A stretch of DNA of 64,000 bases from Voacanga thouarsii (GCA_026120185.1 JANUWF010002022.1:496001-560000), one strand, 5' to 3'; shown: positions 11,753 through 24,187, counted from the stretch's first letter. The notes: generated by a model from the sequence alone, not told the origin. Program-made: numbers and translations.

Positions 11753-13269
11753 TGTTAGGATTCGTGGATTCCTAAACGCGGAAAATATCCACGAATCCCT
11801 TCCGAGGATCCAAGTAAACGATTAAGAAGATCGTAGGTTTAGAGAATTACCTTTGGTTGGTGAAATCGATATCCTTCGATTCCGATGGTACTACCGCACG
11901 TGCAACCCGAATGATCACCAGACGCTGCAGTGCGCGAACGTCCTCTATCGAATACACACCGCGAACTCACTCATCACCCGGGGAGTGCTAGCACCTAGGG
12001 TTTGAAAGGGTTTTTTTCCTGGTAGAGAATGACACGAATGTCTCAACAGAATTAGACTCTTGAAAAAACGGCTAGGGTTTTCTTAAAAATCTCCGAACCT
12101 CTTAGAGTCCAACTCTAATAATATCTTATCATATTTTAATTTAAATTCAAATTAAATTAAAACTGATATGATAAGATTCTGCTATTATCTCGGTTATTTA
12201 AACAATTAATTTACCGAGTCAGATTCTTATAATCTGGGCATTATCCGATACATCGAATGTGGACATATTTCCAAATTCATTGTATCTGGTAAATTTTCAA
12301 AGTTCGATTAACTTAGACATATTTCCAAATTCATCAAATCTGGTTATCAGAAAAATAACCTAACAAGTTCGCTTATTGTGTGACCCTATAGGTTCATTTA
12401 ACACTGGCAGTGTGCCCAAATCATATTTAAATGGCGCACAAGTTATAAGCGGTTTCTAGCAAAACATTATAACTATTCAGGATAAATGAAGATCGATGAT
12501 CTCTTTGAACCAAACCATAATTTTATATTTAGTCATTTTGTCACACGATATCTAGATTAAGCATAAGGCACGGAGCATGCCATCCTTATTAAGATTAATC
12601 AATTATTTCTTGATTTTATAGTAGACTATTCAAACAAATGATATCAATATCTTAGATTGATATATTTGAGCACGGCCATGCATTTTAACAGTCTAACTTA
12701 TCAAGGGGCCCATGGATATCTTTCCCATAATTGAAAGGGACAAATTCCTTCACTATCATTTATATTCCTCTCATTGATTTATTCTATATCCAACAGTAGT
12801 CTAATTTATTATCTGATTAAAGACAACTTTAGACAACATCAAAATACAGAATTTATCAAGTAGGAAACTATGATGAATTTAGGTCGAAGGACTTTTAATA
12901 TCATTATGGCTAGAAAGTACTTATGACATGTTCCATGAAGTACTCTCACAGTGGGTCATGCCCAATACAATATTCTCTAACATTTATTTATGTTTTGACT
13001 CGATATCACAAATATTCATGACCAGTAAAACATAGCCATCATGTCACAAACATACTAATTTTAATTTATTATTGTTCCAATAATAATAATCGATTAGGGG
13101 CAGTTTTAGAATAGTCATTGTATTCATTGTAGGGTTTTACTATCAAGTCACCTACTTGATGACCACAAAATAAAATGCACTATTCATGGAAAGAAAAACC
13201 TCATATTATTATATAAAACATAACGACAATAGTATAAGTACAAATTGACTCCAGGACATATCCTTAACA
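11753..13269 (-). repeat. Copia 5' LTR
   Basis: This 1517-bp partner of 556-2072 has the same TG...CA ends. In the first 260 bp I count roughly 16 differences between the two LTRs; later parts look closer. The outer side (13270-13280) is not host DNA but gtctcccactt, the form expected for the sequence just inside a Copia 3' LTR. This LTR therefore seems to belong to two elements at once, as after recombination between tandem or separate copies. Confidence 0.93.
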
Positions 13270-13306
13270 GTCTCCCACTTCCTCTGTTTTCGGACAATAG
13301 TATAAG
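13270..13306. other. Rearrangement junction with templated filler
   Basis: The 37 bp between the Copia LTR and the truncated Gypsy LTR are a mosaic. Bases 13270-13280 match the internal end next to a Copia 3' LTR. Bases 13277-13290 are an exact 14-bp copy of 13413-13426. Bases 13293-13306 are an exact 14-bp copy of 13225-13238, inside the Copia LTR. Short copied pieces from both sides of a join are typical of error-prone double-strand break repair. Confidence 0.75.
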
Positions 13307-16300
13307 AATTTTCGGACTGCACAACATTTACAATTCAGAATTTTTCCTTCAGCAAATTCACTGACTTGGACCTGGATTTTGAAGCCACCTTTAAGTCATA
13401 AGAATACCTGGAACTTCCTCTGTTTTTCTTTAGGAAGAAGGTTGGAAAACCACCATTAAAAGACCCACAAACACTGTCAATAATCAGCTGCAAGTCGGGT
13501 TAAAGAATGTAGAAAATTCTGCATAAAAAACTATCTCCATTCTAGGTACTCTTGAAGCATTGAAAACTAGAAAATTTTCAGCTTGTTGTTTCAAGGCAAA
13601 GGCAAAAAACTTGCATTAAAACCTTTGAAAATCAGACCTTGATTAGCCATGGATGGAACACCATTGACCTCCATACTAACCTTGAGTGTTTGGACTTCAT
13701 GATCACTCCTCAAAAAGCTCATAAGATTACTCTATCCAAAATTCATTTGAACTTCAAACTAATTTCAGGTTTTTTTCTCCATTAAAACACTCTTGTAGCA
13801 AGTGATCAAACCAGAATTTCTCTGCCATTATAGACTAAGTTTCAGCCAACATTATAAGCTGAACGAACCTCCATTCTTTGCATTAAGCCTAGCTTGTTCA
13901 GTCTTACACCATTAAGAGCAAGAGACCTTCCATGAACAACCTCCGTTAACTAATCCTCTACTTCAAACAACTCCTCATTTTCCTCCATTTGAATTTCAAA
14001 AAAACTGAACACTTCTCTCTCCTTCTTGCTAAACCGAAACTCCTAACTACACAAGGCCCTTTGGCCAACAACAATTCCAGAAATTCACAAGCAATATTCT
14101 CCAAGCTCTCTTTAAAAAACACCAAGAACATACACTTCACCTCTTCAAGCCTAAACCTATCCTAAACTTCTCCAATCACTCCCAAATGTTCCAGATCACT
14201 CATATTTAATCCCTAGTCTTCATTTCTGGTCTTTATAACACAAAATCATGCAATCCAGAATTTTCGAACGGATCAAAATCAATTTTTTTTGAAGGTTCCA
14301 AGAACATCAAAAGGTAAAACAAGAACAACCCTCTTGTTCTTTCTCTTCTACTCAACTTCTAATGTTCCATTCTAATGCTCTTCATCTCTCTCTCTCTCTC
14401 TCTCTCTTGGCCGAAATGGTGATGATCAACTATAGCTATTGTTCGGACCACTAGAGGCTCTCAAGCTCGCGTGGACCTTCACTAATCAAGAAACCTTTAT
14501 CAAGTATTTCTTCTTGAATCTTCCTTTTAATTTCTGGATTCATGTCTCTTAGATATTGATAGGAAGATTGAATATAAATTGGGGTTGAGTATATGTATGT
14601 GGATGAAGGGGATGGAGTTAGGACATGAGAGTTAAAATGCATGATTTGGCCTTATGGTTTTTTTCTTTCGAATCAATATATGTTCATCATGGTTAATGAG
14701 GTTTATGGTTGTTTTGATGCATGATAGATGTTATGACACCAATGGTGATTAGGCCTTTATGTTCTTAATTTTCAATAAAGCCATGGATGATGATTATGCC
14801 TAGTAAGAAATTGGCCATGTGTTAGTATGTGTTAATTCAAGTATGTGTTCATGAATCTTTTCTAACAATAGGGAAACTATGGTGAAAAATTATTTTCTTT
14901 GTTAGTTCTAAGATTATTTTTATTAACAAATTTTATTACTTTAATTAGAATTACTATTATATTTTCTCTATGAAATTCGAAATTGCTAGGGAGGTTTGGA
15001 AATAGAATATTAATATTAATATTTTTATTAGTTAAATAAATAAAATCTTTTATTAAAAAAATAATAAATATATATAATAATAATAAATAAAATATTAGAA
15101 GTAATTAATATCAAATGACCTTTACTAAAACTTTTATCTATATCCATAAATATTATTTATATTAAAATTTATTTATTATTTATTAATTAAAAATTAAGTA
15201 TAATTCAATTATTATTAATGTTATTGTTTATTTATTATCTACTAATTATTAATTAAAAAATATAGTGTAATTTATTATTTCTAATAATAGTACTATTTAA
15301 ATATTACCATTTACCAATATTATTTAGGACTTAGTATTATTCAATATTATTCAATATTTAACACTAGTTTATTTATTAGTAATAATACCCATAATTTATT
15401 ATTTGAAACTATAACTTATTAGTATTTATTTTAGAACCCCTAGTTATTTTAACCCATTAAGCTAGATTTATTTTATAAAATACTTTATCAACTAGTATTA
15501 AAGCCTGAGACATTATGGTCATGGTTAGTTGTGGTTGTGACTGAGGGAGACGAAAACAGAGAGCATGCATTGGTAGCGTAAAAAATTAAACAGAGAAAAA
15601 TAAAACCAAGCCTTAAAGGCTATACGGAAGCGTGAATATCATACCTTTGTGCTCCTTAAGCCTTCTAGGTTGAGTAAGAGCGGATTGAACGATTGGAATC
15701 ACCTCGCTTTGCCCACTTGAAGAAGCTTCCGGTTGAACACCCGCTAGCCTTCTACTCCGCCTTGTTTGCATGAACGCCTAGCTTTCCAGCTCTTGGGATA
15801 TTCCTCAGCCTAACCGCTAGTCGGTGAACACAACAGAGAAGAAGAATGGTCTCAATTCTCCTTGGTTCACTTGCTATTGGTTAGCAAAGCTCCAAGGAGA
15901 AACTAAGAAGAGGGAGGCGTGAGAGAGGGAGCTTACGTGAGGCTCTTTAGAGAGACGTGAGTCTTCTGTTGGGTTGGGAAAATTAGGGTTTTTCTTTTTC
16001 CAAAGAGTTGTTTATTAGTTAGCCAAAATTAGGTATCTCATTATCTTATAAACATATCATCGGGATTTCAAAACACCCGAATGTTATCCTGAGAATCAGT
16101 TTGGCCTAACCCTAAACTCCTTTTAACCGTATCTGGAAAAACCCTAAGGTCCAAGCTATTGGGCCAGAAAAATATTTATTATTTTCCTTGGACCCAAAAG
16201 GCCCAAAATAATAAACATTAATTATTTATTTCCTGGGCTTACATAAATAACCCAATAAATAATTAATGAGCCCAAATGAACCAAAATAATTAATCTTTAA

Positions 16301-18757
16301 TTATTTATTTTTTGGGCCTATATAAATAACTCAATAAATAATTAAATATTAATTATTTCTCCTAGTTTAAGCCCAGGTTAATTTCTTAATTATTCATACT
16401 GGACCTAGGCCCTGAATAACTAATTAACCAAATAAACTAGATAATTAATTTTCTCTCAACTCATATTTTATTTATTTATTTATTTTATTCTGTCCAATAA
16501 TAAATTAGACATTCTGAATAAAATAAAATAAAATAAAATTCTCTTCAACTGAGACCAATTCCTCAACCCAAAAGTAGTTAGGACTTACGGGCTATTCCGA
16601 GGACCAAAAAGACACATCGCCTTGGCTGCTAAAATGACCAAAATACCCTTGCTATATAAATAGCTGTATTTTGCATTTTAAATATTTTCTAATATCACCA
16701 TAAGGAAATATTGACCCCAAGGACAATGCTGCATTAGCAAAGTCTCCGACCTACAGGTGAAATGACTAAAATATCCTTCTATACATCGCCGTACATTTAG
16801 AGAGGAAGAAGTGTACTAACATCCCTCTAAATGACATCAACCATCCTTAGGCTTCTAGTCCAATGATCCATGACTTCCTGGAGTGTTTCCGCTTTCCAAG
16901 GGAGCTACCCTAAAGCAAACATCCAAGTCATGTTTCCCAGGGCCCTGGACATTTTAGACCATTCGGACAACCACAAGGGGCGATATAGTGCAGAAACTAT
17001 CTTGTACAAGTCTGTCTTAACTAACTAGTCATACATACCTAACATGCAAATATATTGGCCCTACGATAGAACCTCAACTATAGCAAATCAAAGTATATGC
17101 TTCCAGCTTCGCCAGACCACCAACTTATACTCAAGTCGTAGAGTACTAGTCCACTCTATAGCGGTAGTAGTCTAGGTTTCTATCATATAGTACTTTTAGA
17201 AACCACTACTACAAGTCCTGTCCTACGTATTCGAAATACGCTTATTTTATGAAGTGAGTGGACTACTCACTGGCTAAAGGTAAGCCATTCCCCAATTAGA
17301 ATTCATAACATAATAACCTAAACATGATGAGATTCCCAGTCTCATTAATAGGTTAAGAACAAATGTTTATGTGTTAAATAACCCGTGATCCATACCTTAC
17401 TGTGAAAGACCACCATTCACATGGATCACTTATTTAAACAAAATGGGTCTGTTCCAAACGAAAATCGTGCACAAACAAAAAGTAAATTCACAAATAATTT
17501 CTGAAAATAAATTCTTTTATTAAAATATTTGATTTTACATCAGAAATCTAGTCTAAGAGGGCATACAATCCAACAGTGACTAGTTGAATTAGGGATTATT
17601 TATGTAAGGCAGGTTTGGTCCGAAAGTTATCTTATGCCTTGTGTTTACTCCAGGCTGGGTTAGGTTGACCTTGGAAGACTTTTGAGTTCAAGAAGAGCAA
17701 ATGATCAGGTAAGTTTCTGCATGGAGTCATTTGAAGACCAAATATGGCAAGCCAACTCATTGTATGCGAGAACTTGTACTGTAAAGCAATTATGGACAAT
17801 TTTCTTTTTTTTCAATCAAGCAAGCTATTTAAAAGTAGACAAACAATTTTACACATAACGCTAAACTTTTCATAAAGCTAACTTGGTAAGAAGGTTAGAA
17901 ACTATAATTACTATTTTCAAGTAAATCATTGTATGGTCACTTTTTCTCCCTAGTGGAACAACAACATTGAGTACTCAATAAGGGTAGACTATTAGGACTA
18001 GTCTTTGAAGGGTTGTGGTAAGTCTCTCAGTAGGTGGCCACCTTTGAGGAATGAGTCCTTCCCGGATAGGATGCCAGTCTTGTAGGTCATACCGATCCGA
18101 ACTAGCAAGTTCAGTCAAGTGGACAGTGAGTTTTCAGAGTAGATAATCGGTAAGTTTGGGGTGTAGAGATGGAGGAGTATCTCATCTGGTAGGCCGTACA
18201 TTTACCTTATGTCAGTATGCTTAACGTGTGGCATTCTGATCATTATATGGTCACGATGCACAAAGTGTGGTGTCATGGCTATTTTTTTTGAGTGGTTGTA
18301 TTTAATGTGCACATATATATTTTGGAAAGCAAAATACCACTCTTTATCTATGATATTTATTTAATGCTTGATGGCACTTTATTTTATGCAGCTTTTACAA
18401 CTTGCATACATGAACTATTTTACCTGAAACACTTATAGCATTCACGGGCTTACTGAGATTTTTATCTCACCACCTTTTATATCATGTTTTCAGATCGATC
18501 CTGTGTGAAGGTCATTAGCTTGAATATTGCCTATGTCTTGAAGACTCTCTGCTATTTTTTCTATGTATTACTTTTGAGAGACAGTAGTAAATATTTATGT
18601 TTTTTTTGAATTTGTTCATGTATTGCTGGATTGTAATAAGTTAAATTTTGAAGTATTTTTTTATTTTATTTTGTATGTCCTCATTATAAAAACCCATTGT
18701 CTTGTGGACGGGGCGACATCCCCAGTCTTAATGGGGCATAGGTAGTGGGGTGTTACA
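13307..18757 (+). mobile_element. 5'-truncated Gypsy LTR carrying a nested solo LTR
   Basis: From 13307 the sequence follows the LTR at 4156-8448, starting at its equivalent of 4973, so about 817 bp of the LTR start are missing. It ends GTGGGGTGTTACA at 18757. It is interrupted by a third-family solo LTR at 15542-17575. Without that insertion the remnant is about 3.4 kb. It lacks the tRNA-like segment because that lies in the missing part. No coding frame is credible. A CT run lies near 14386-14407, and the inverted repeat TGAGAT/ATCTCA recurs near its end. Confidence 0.9.
15542..17575 (-). mobile_element. Solo LTR, third family (Copia-like), copy 1
   Basis: On the minus strand this 2034-bp LTR begins TGTTGGATTGTATGCCCTC and ends CGTCTCCCTCA. 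A perfect target duplication gtgac flanks it (15537-15541 and 17576-17580). It shares its start and much of its body with 46412-48477 and 51755-53544. There is no internal region or coding sequence. The TGTTGG start resembles plant Copia LTRs, but the family assignment is inferred from the ends only. Confidence 0.92.
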
Positions 18758-18990
18758 TAGCTTATCACTACTCAAATGAATGGTACACTACACAATATAT
18801 ATAGGCTATGCAAAATAAAGATCAAAGAACATATTCTTTCTGGAGAAATAAGGAATTAAACTGGCACCACGGCTGCATCCGATTTCATGTCTTCTCTGCT
18901 CAACCACCGTGGTCATCACGTATAGCTTTAACTTAATTCCTCTAATAACTACATTTTTTTAGTTGGCTGAATGCGATGGTCGGCTTTTAA
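18758..18990. other. Unassigned 233-bp segment
   Basis: This lies between the end of the plus-oriented truncated LTR and the stop of the element A gag fragment. It does not read as the expected continuation of gag in any frame I checked, and no repeat or RNA gene is evident. It may be foreign filler joined to the broken gag. Confidence 0.4.
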
Positions 18991-19164
18991 TTAGGCCTGT
19001 CCAACTGTCATTTTAGTAGATCCCTCAGGTTCTATCTCTTGTTCTTCTTCGTACTCTTTTCCTACATCTGGCTGTGAGTGCTCTGTTAGCTCGTATTTAA
19101 GTGTTGAAGATTTTCTGTTATGACCAGTTCTGCCTCTTACTGTAGTTTTACATCTAGGTGCCAT
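18991..19164 (-). pseudogene. Element A gag N-terminal fragment
   Basis: This 57-codon frame runs from ATG 19164 (MAPRCKTTVRGR) to TAA at 18991. The start aligns with the gag start of element B at 31349 (MAPRRRVAV). The end (TVGQA) aligns with TIGQAF in G1 and TMGQVF in B, the conserved point just before the gag core. Homology stops there, so gag is cut off after its N-terminal tail. The complete gag would bind RNA and form particles; this piece has no functional domain left. Confidence 0.75.
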
Positions 19165-19739
19165 CTTTCATCATCATCACCATAATTATAGGTCGGCAAG
19201 TACATACATATGAATACAAACATATAGTGTAAAGATAACATATATAAGTTTTGCTCACTCATTGAACATATGAGAGTTTTTTTTTTTTTTTTGAAAGAAG
19301 TGAAATACTCAAAAGTTTTTTTCAAAATAAATCATACTTTAACACAAAGAAATTGGATATCACAAATAATACCTCTACCGAAATTAGATTCTCATAGACA
19401 AGAAAGTAAATAAAGCCATGAATTCAATAAACAGATTCCCTAATCAACAAATTGCATCACTAGGTCTTCCTGCTACTTTAGACATCACTTGAGTAGTCAA
19501 AAATAGATTCTTCGAACCATCCTTCTCTTCTCTTCTTACAGTCTATTCCCAATCTGAATCTAAGTGTACAACCATTAGTTCTACTCTTCCTAGGACTTTC
19601 CTCTACCTTCCATTGTCTTCCGCCCCTAAGGCTGACTCCTGAAATACTCTCATACCCGGGGTGAGTCTATCATTCTGACTTTGTCCCTTATCATTGGACT
19701 CCTCAAAGTCAAAGTCAAAAGAGGTAATGTTAAACTCTC
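19165..19739 (-). other. Element A leader between acidic ORF and gag
   Basis: This non-coding stretch of about 575 bp corresponds to the interval between the leader ORF and gag in B and G1. It includes a poly-T run near 19278-19292. No gene is seen. Confidence 0.55.
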
Positions 19740-20264
19740 TTATTGGAGGAGTCCGAGAAGGTAAAACTGCCTTCTCCTCCTACTCATCAGACTCTTCCAT
19801 CCCCTTTCTACATCACTATCAGTATCATCCATCTCTTCTCCTCCCTCATCGTCAACATCACTCAGTTCCTTACCTCCCTCACCATCAACATCACCCATCT
19901 CCTCTCCTCCCTCACCACCTAAGTTAAGATCAAGTGCTTCCTTCTTAGCCTCGCTATTTGAGACTAAATCAACCATTGGTATGGGAGGGTCTACCGCCTA
20001 CATATCCACAACTCCTCTTTCCTGTTTGGGTAACTTTAGTTTAGCAACCTCAACTTCCATCTTCTCTTCCTTACCATCATTAGGCATAATAGGGTTTGAA
20101 ACCTCAATCTTCATGTCACAGTCACTCCTTTCTAACTTAAACCAATCTGACCCAGGTTCGAGTTCCGTGCCCGAAGAGGATAGGTCCACTATAGGAACTG
20201 GAGAATGTATTCTACCACACATGAAAGGCTAATCTTGAGTAATGGACTCAAATCTCCTAACCAT
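19740..20264 (-). pseudogene. Element A acidic leader ORF
   Basis: This frame opens at ATG 20264 (MVRRFES), about 88 nt after the primer binding site, and runs 174 codons in one frame with two in-frame TAG codons (codon 12 at 20229-20231, and 19998-20000). The middle part reads SPVPIVDLSSSGTELEPGS. The C-terminal third is very rich in Glu, Asp and Gly. B and G1 have counterparts at the same place with a similar P-I-P/V-x-x-SSS motif and acidic end. No known domain is recognised. Extra ORFs upstream of gag are described in some Tat/Ogre Gypsy elements, but the pol of the related copies here is chromovirus-like, so that relation is uncertain. Confidence 0.65.
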
Positions 20265-20351
20265 CCTACAAACAAAACACACAGATTAGTACTAGAGATA
20301 TAAAACTTAATGTAATAAATCTAAATATTGCAAATATCTGCCAAAACCTGG

Positions 20352-20363
20352 GCTTTGATACCA
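20352..20363 (-). promoter_or_regulatory. Primer binding site of element A
   Basis: The minus strand reads TGGTATCAAAGC, one base different from the initiator-Met tRNA complement used by the Copia element. It lies two bases inside the LTR boundary (20366). It shows that 20366-24491 is a 5' LTR on the minus strand. Confidence 0.88.
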
Positions 20364-20887
20364 CTTGTAACACCCCACTACCTATGTACCCGAAAAGGGG
20401 TGGGGATGTCACCTTGTCCTTAGGACAAGGGATCTTTATAACTAGGAAATAGAAAATATAGAAGGAAATAACTTAATAATAAACTTATTATGATCCCAAA
20501 ATAATACTTATACAAGTCTTGGAACAAATAGAAGGTAACTAAAATCTCCAATAATAAATACATCAAAATAAGTCTTCTAAGCTCATGTCAACTTAAGTAA
20601 ATCAACATTCAAAGCAAGATCGACTTAAAGACATGATATAAAAAGGTGATGAGAAATATTTTTCAGTAAGTCCTATGTGTGCTCATGACCATTTAAGAAA
20701 ACATTTTATGTATATAAGTTTTGAACAAATCATAACAAAAAGTTCAGAAATTTATCTTTGAACACTGAGTGGTGTTTTACCAGTATTTGTGAGGTAAAAT
20801 GCTCAACTTGTAAAGAAATAACCACTTAAATAAAGTTGAATGTGAAACTGTACATCATGAATGGATATAGCACCACACATTGTACAC

Positions 20888-20965
20888 CATGACAAGAGAA
20901 CGATCAGGATGCTACACTTTATGCATCATGATAAAAGAATGATCAGGATGCCACACTTTGTGCAT
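20888..20965. repeat. 39-bp tandem duplication in LTR
   Basis: Two adjacent 39-bp units (20888-20926 and 20927-20965) differ at a handful of bases. Each includes a cacactttgtgcat-like block. Single, differently arranged copies of the same block occur in the other LTRs. Confidence 0.85.
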
Positions 20966-23900
20966 TCTGATACAAGGTGGGTGTACGACCCATCGGGTGA
21001 GATATCCTTCTATGTCTATACCCAAACTTACTGGTTGTCCACTCCAGAAATAAACAGTCCACCTAAACTATACTGCTAGCTTGGACCAGCCTGATCAACA
21101 AGAACTATCGTCATGTCAAGGTAGGGTTCACCCCTCAGAGGTGGCCTCCTACTGAGAGACTTACCTAATCCTTCAAATACTGGTCCTAATAGTATACTTT
21201 TATTGAGTACTCAACGTTATATTTATTCCACTTAGAAAATGTAAAATCAATGAAGAGCTTTCTTTGAAGTAGCAATTATGGTTTTCAAACAACTTTAGGT
21301 AAAAGTTTGTTTAAGGAATATTTATTGTTTTGCTTAGCAAGTTGTTTGCTTGACTAAAATTATTTTATTTTAGCAGAAGGAATAAATTATCCATAATTAC
21401 ATCCCAAAGTACATCTTCCACGGCAATTCGTACATTTAACTTGCAGAAGTGTTTTTGTTCACAAACATCTTTATGCAAGGACTTACTTTGAACTCTTAAC
21501 TCCACTTGGCAAAATAATTCTTCAAGTCTTGCTCAAGGCAACCTAACCCTGTCTGGGGTAAATACAGGGTATATGTCACCATTGGTGCACAACTAAGTAA
21601 GAAAATTGCATAGGTATAAATAACTCTCAACTTTACATACACATAATTAATAGCAACACTCAAATATGATGCTAACAATTTAGGAGTACTAAAATTAATT
21701 AATAAAATATTTTAGAGGTTAACATTAATATAAAAATAATTTGATATTATAGTAACATAAGTAAGTGACATAAGCATTAATTGAGTATAGCAAAAAAGAG
21801 TAATATTGTCAAATGTATAAAATAATAATATTCTTATAAGGATAATGAATATAATAATATAAACAGTAATGATGATATTATTATGTATATTATATATATA
21901 TATATATATTGAAAGAAAAATAATAATATTTATTATATTATTATTAATAATAAGAGGATTAAATAAAAATAATATGACTAGTAGCGATAATAATGGTAAT
22001 AGTATAAATTTTATTAATATTTCTCTAAAGTAATGGTGTTTAGTAGTAATAATAGTAGTAATATTAATAATATCGATGATTCTTAAAAATAGTAATACCA
22101 ATAATAATACTTATTATTATTATTATTATTAAAAATATTATTAGTAGTAATGTTAGTAATAAAAATAATGATAGTAATTTAAGTATCAAAAGTAGCAATA
22201 ATATTAATATTAGCATTTAAAGGTTGTAATAGTTTTAGTAGTAATCATACAAGTAGAGTGATAATAATATTTTTCATGGTAAAAGTAGTGTCATTAGTCA
22301 TATAAATGTTTGCATGGTAATTGATGGCAAGATCAACAATATTAAAGCATTAGCAAAATCATAATAAAAACAATCTCCCTATACAGCATATCATCTCATG
22401 CTAGTGTCATATAGACTTAATTCACAAATATACTAACAACATGTCATAACCTCATGTTAAAATCAAAATCAAAATCTTCTTTATAGAATAGTCCTAATAC
22501 ACATCTCAATCTATACATCATAAAATCATTCATGTCATATAAACATGCATTTATTTTCCCTAGTACCACTAGATCATCCATAATCATATTAATAAGCCAT
22601 CATCCTAATAATCTTGAATTCGAAAATAAATTGGGGAGTTAGGACAAAATACTTGTTTGATGATCGATCTAAGTTGAAGATGTCGCTTTGATAATCGAGG
22701 AGCCTTGATGAGTCCTTTAAGAGACCAAGATTTGAAGAAGTCCAAATTGGTCCCCAATGAATTCGGCTAAGAGAGAGAGATTGAGAAGAGAGTGAAAAGA
22801 AATGGAAGTAAAGAAATGAGAACAAAAGAGGAAGCTGGGACTTGGTTTACCCTATGGTATTTTTCTTGACTTGCTAAAAAAAAAATATTTGTTTGATTCG
22901 AATGAAGGTGTACTTTGGATGTTTTGGTGTTATAAAGTGTACCAAAGGAAAGAATATGATTATCTCTAGTTGATTTGAAGGTTTTAGAGTGATTTGGAAT
23001 GTTTAGAAGTGATTAAATGGTTGAAGGTGGGTAGTGTGTGCTCTTGGTGTTCTTAGAGAATGGGAGAGAAAGTTAGATGAAGTGGGAGATTATTCTTGGA
23101 TGGTGTGGCCGAAATTCCTTGTGAAAATGTGTGTAGAATTTCTGGTTTGGTTTGATAGGATTGGTTGCTAGGTAAGTGAGTGTTTGATGGAGCAAAATAT
23201 AGGATTTAATTTTCAAATTCAAAGTATTTTGAATGGAGAGAAACTAGGAGAGATTTGAGGTGCTTTAATAGAGTTTTGTTTGCCAAGGTTGGTGAAGAAG
23301 AAGGGATGTTGAGCTAGGTCCCTAGTATGGCCGAAAATATGGTGAACAAATAAAGGAGAATTGAAGAAGAAAATAAAGAGAAATGCTAGCTAGTTGAAGG
23401 TTGGAAAAGCTGGAAAGAAAAATTCTGGTTAGCTAGCTAGAAGAAGTGATAAGATCTAGGTGGTTTGTTAGCAAGAATTTGAATTATTTTGAATAGATTT
23501 GTAGCTGCAAAATAGAAGTGTTTCAAGGTCTATTAATGGTGGTTTTCAGCTATCATCTTGAAGAAGAATAAGAACCATGAAAGAACTAATTCATGATGTT
23601 GAATATCCAAAGTTTCTAGGCTATGGCTTTTACTAGTTTTGCTGAAAAATATCTAGTTTAATTAAGCTATGAAGGGACTGAAATCTTCATGCTTGTTTCC
23701 AGCTTTTGCACACAAAAAGTAGTGCTTGATTTGCAAAGGAATTAATAAGATTCAAGCTGCCCATTTTTGAAAAAAAACTAGGAAGAGGAACTAAAGATAA
23801 TTTCCAACTTTTTATAGCAAGAATAACCAAAATGTAGTTATTTAGGTAAATAACTTGGTGATTTAATTTGAAGAACAAACCCCCAATTATTCCTCCTAAG

Positions 23901-24187
23901 TTTTGGCCAAACGATCTCCAAGAGTTGGGATTTTTCTTTTAAAAATTCAATATAAGAAAATTAAAAGAATTTAAGAAATAAGAATATTTTAAATTCAAAC
24001 ATGTTAGGACATGGGTTGCTAAAACAATGGAGATTGAAACTCCTCTAGATTTTTTTTTTTAAGACAAGATCACATAGTTAGAATATTACCATTGTGTCTT
24101 CCCCAAAACAATATTCCTAATTTCATGGAATGCAAGAAATAAAATTCAAACATTAGTTAGGATAATTAAAAATAATACATAGTTGAA

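Larger units (their letters stand above)
556..13269 (-). mobile_element. Ty1/Copia LTR retrotransposon, broken
   Basis: This is a full-structure Copia element on the minus strand: 5' LTR 11753-13269, primer binding site 11740-11751, gag-protease, integrase, RT-RNase H, 3' LTR 556-2072. The domain order (protease, integrase, RT, RNase H) is diagnostic of Ty1/Copia. Removing the 4293-bp solo Gypsy LTR and one copy of its target duplication leaves about 8.4 kb. The flanking 5-mers (aaaga at 551-555, gtctc at 13270-13274) do not match. The right flank instead begins with the element's own polypurine end, so the present ends are recombinant. The reading frames carry several frameshifts and a nonsense codon, so the element cannot move on its own. 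Confidence 0.93.

Noticed and set aside
20888..20965. CRISPR-like repeat array
   Set aside because: Only two adjacent units without spacers, in a plant LTR. It is a tandem duplication.
21712..22101. 129-residue Ile-rich frame in the element A LTR
   Set aside because: It is a reading of ATA/ATT repeats on one strand. The composition follows the microsatellite and no homologue is expected.
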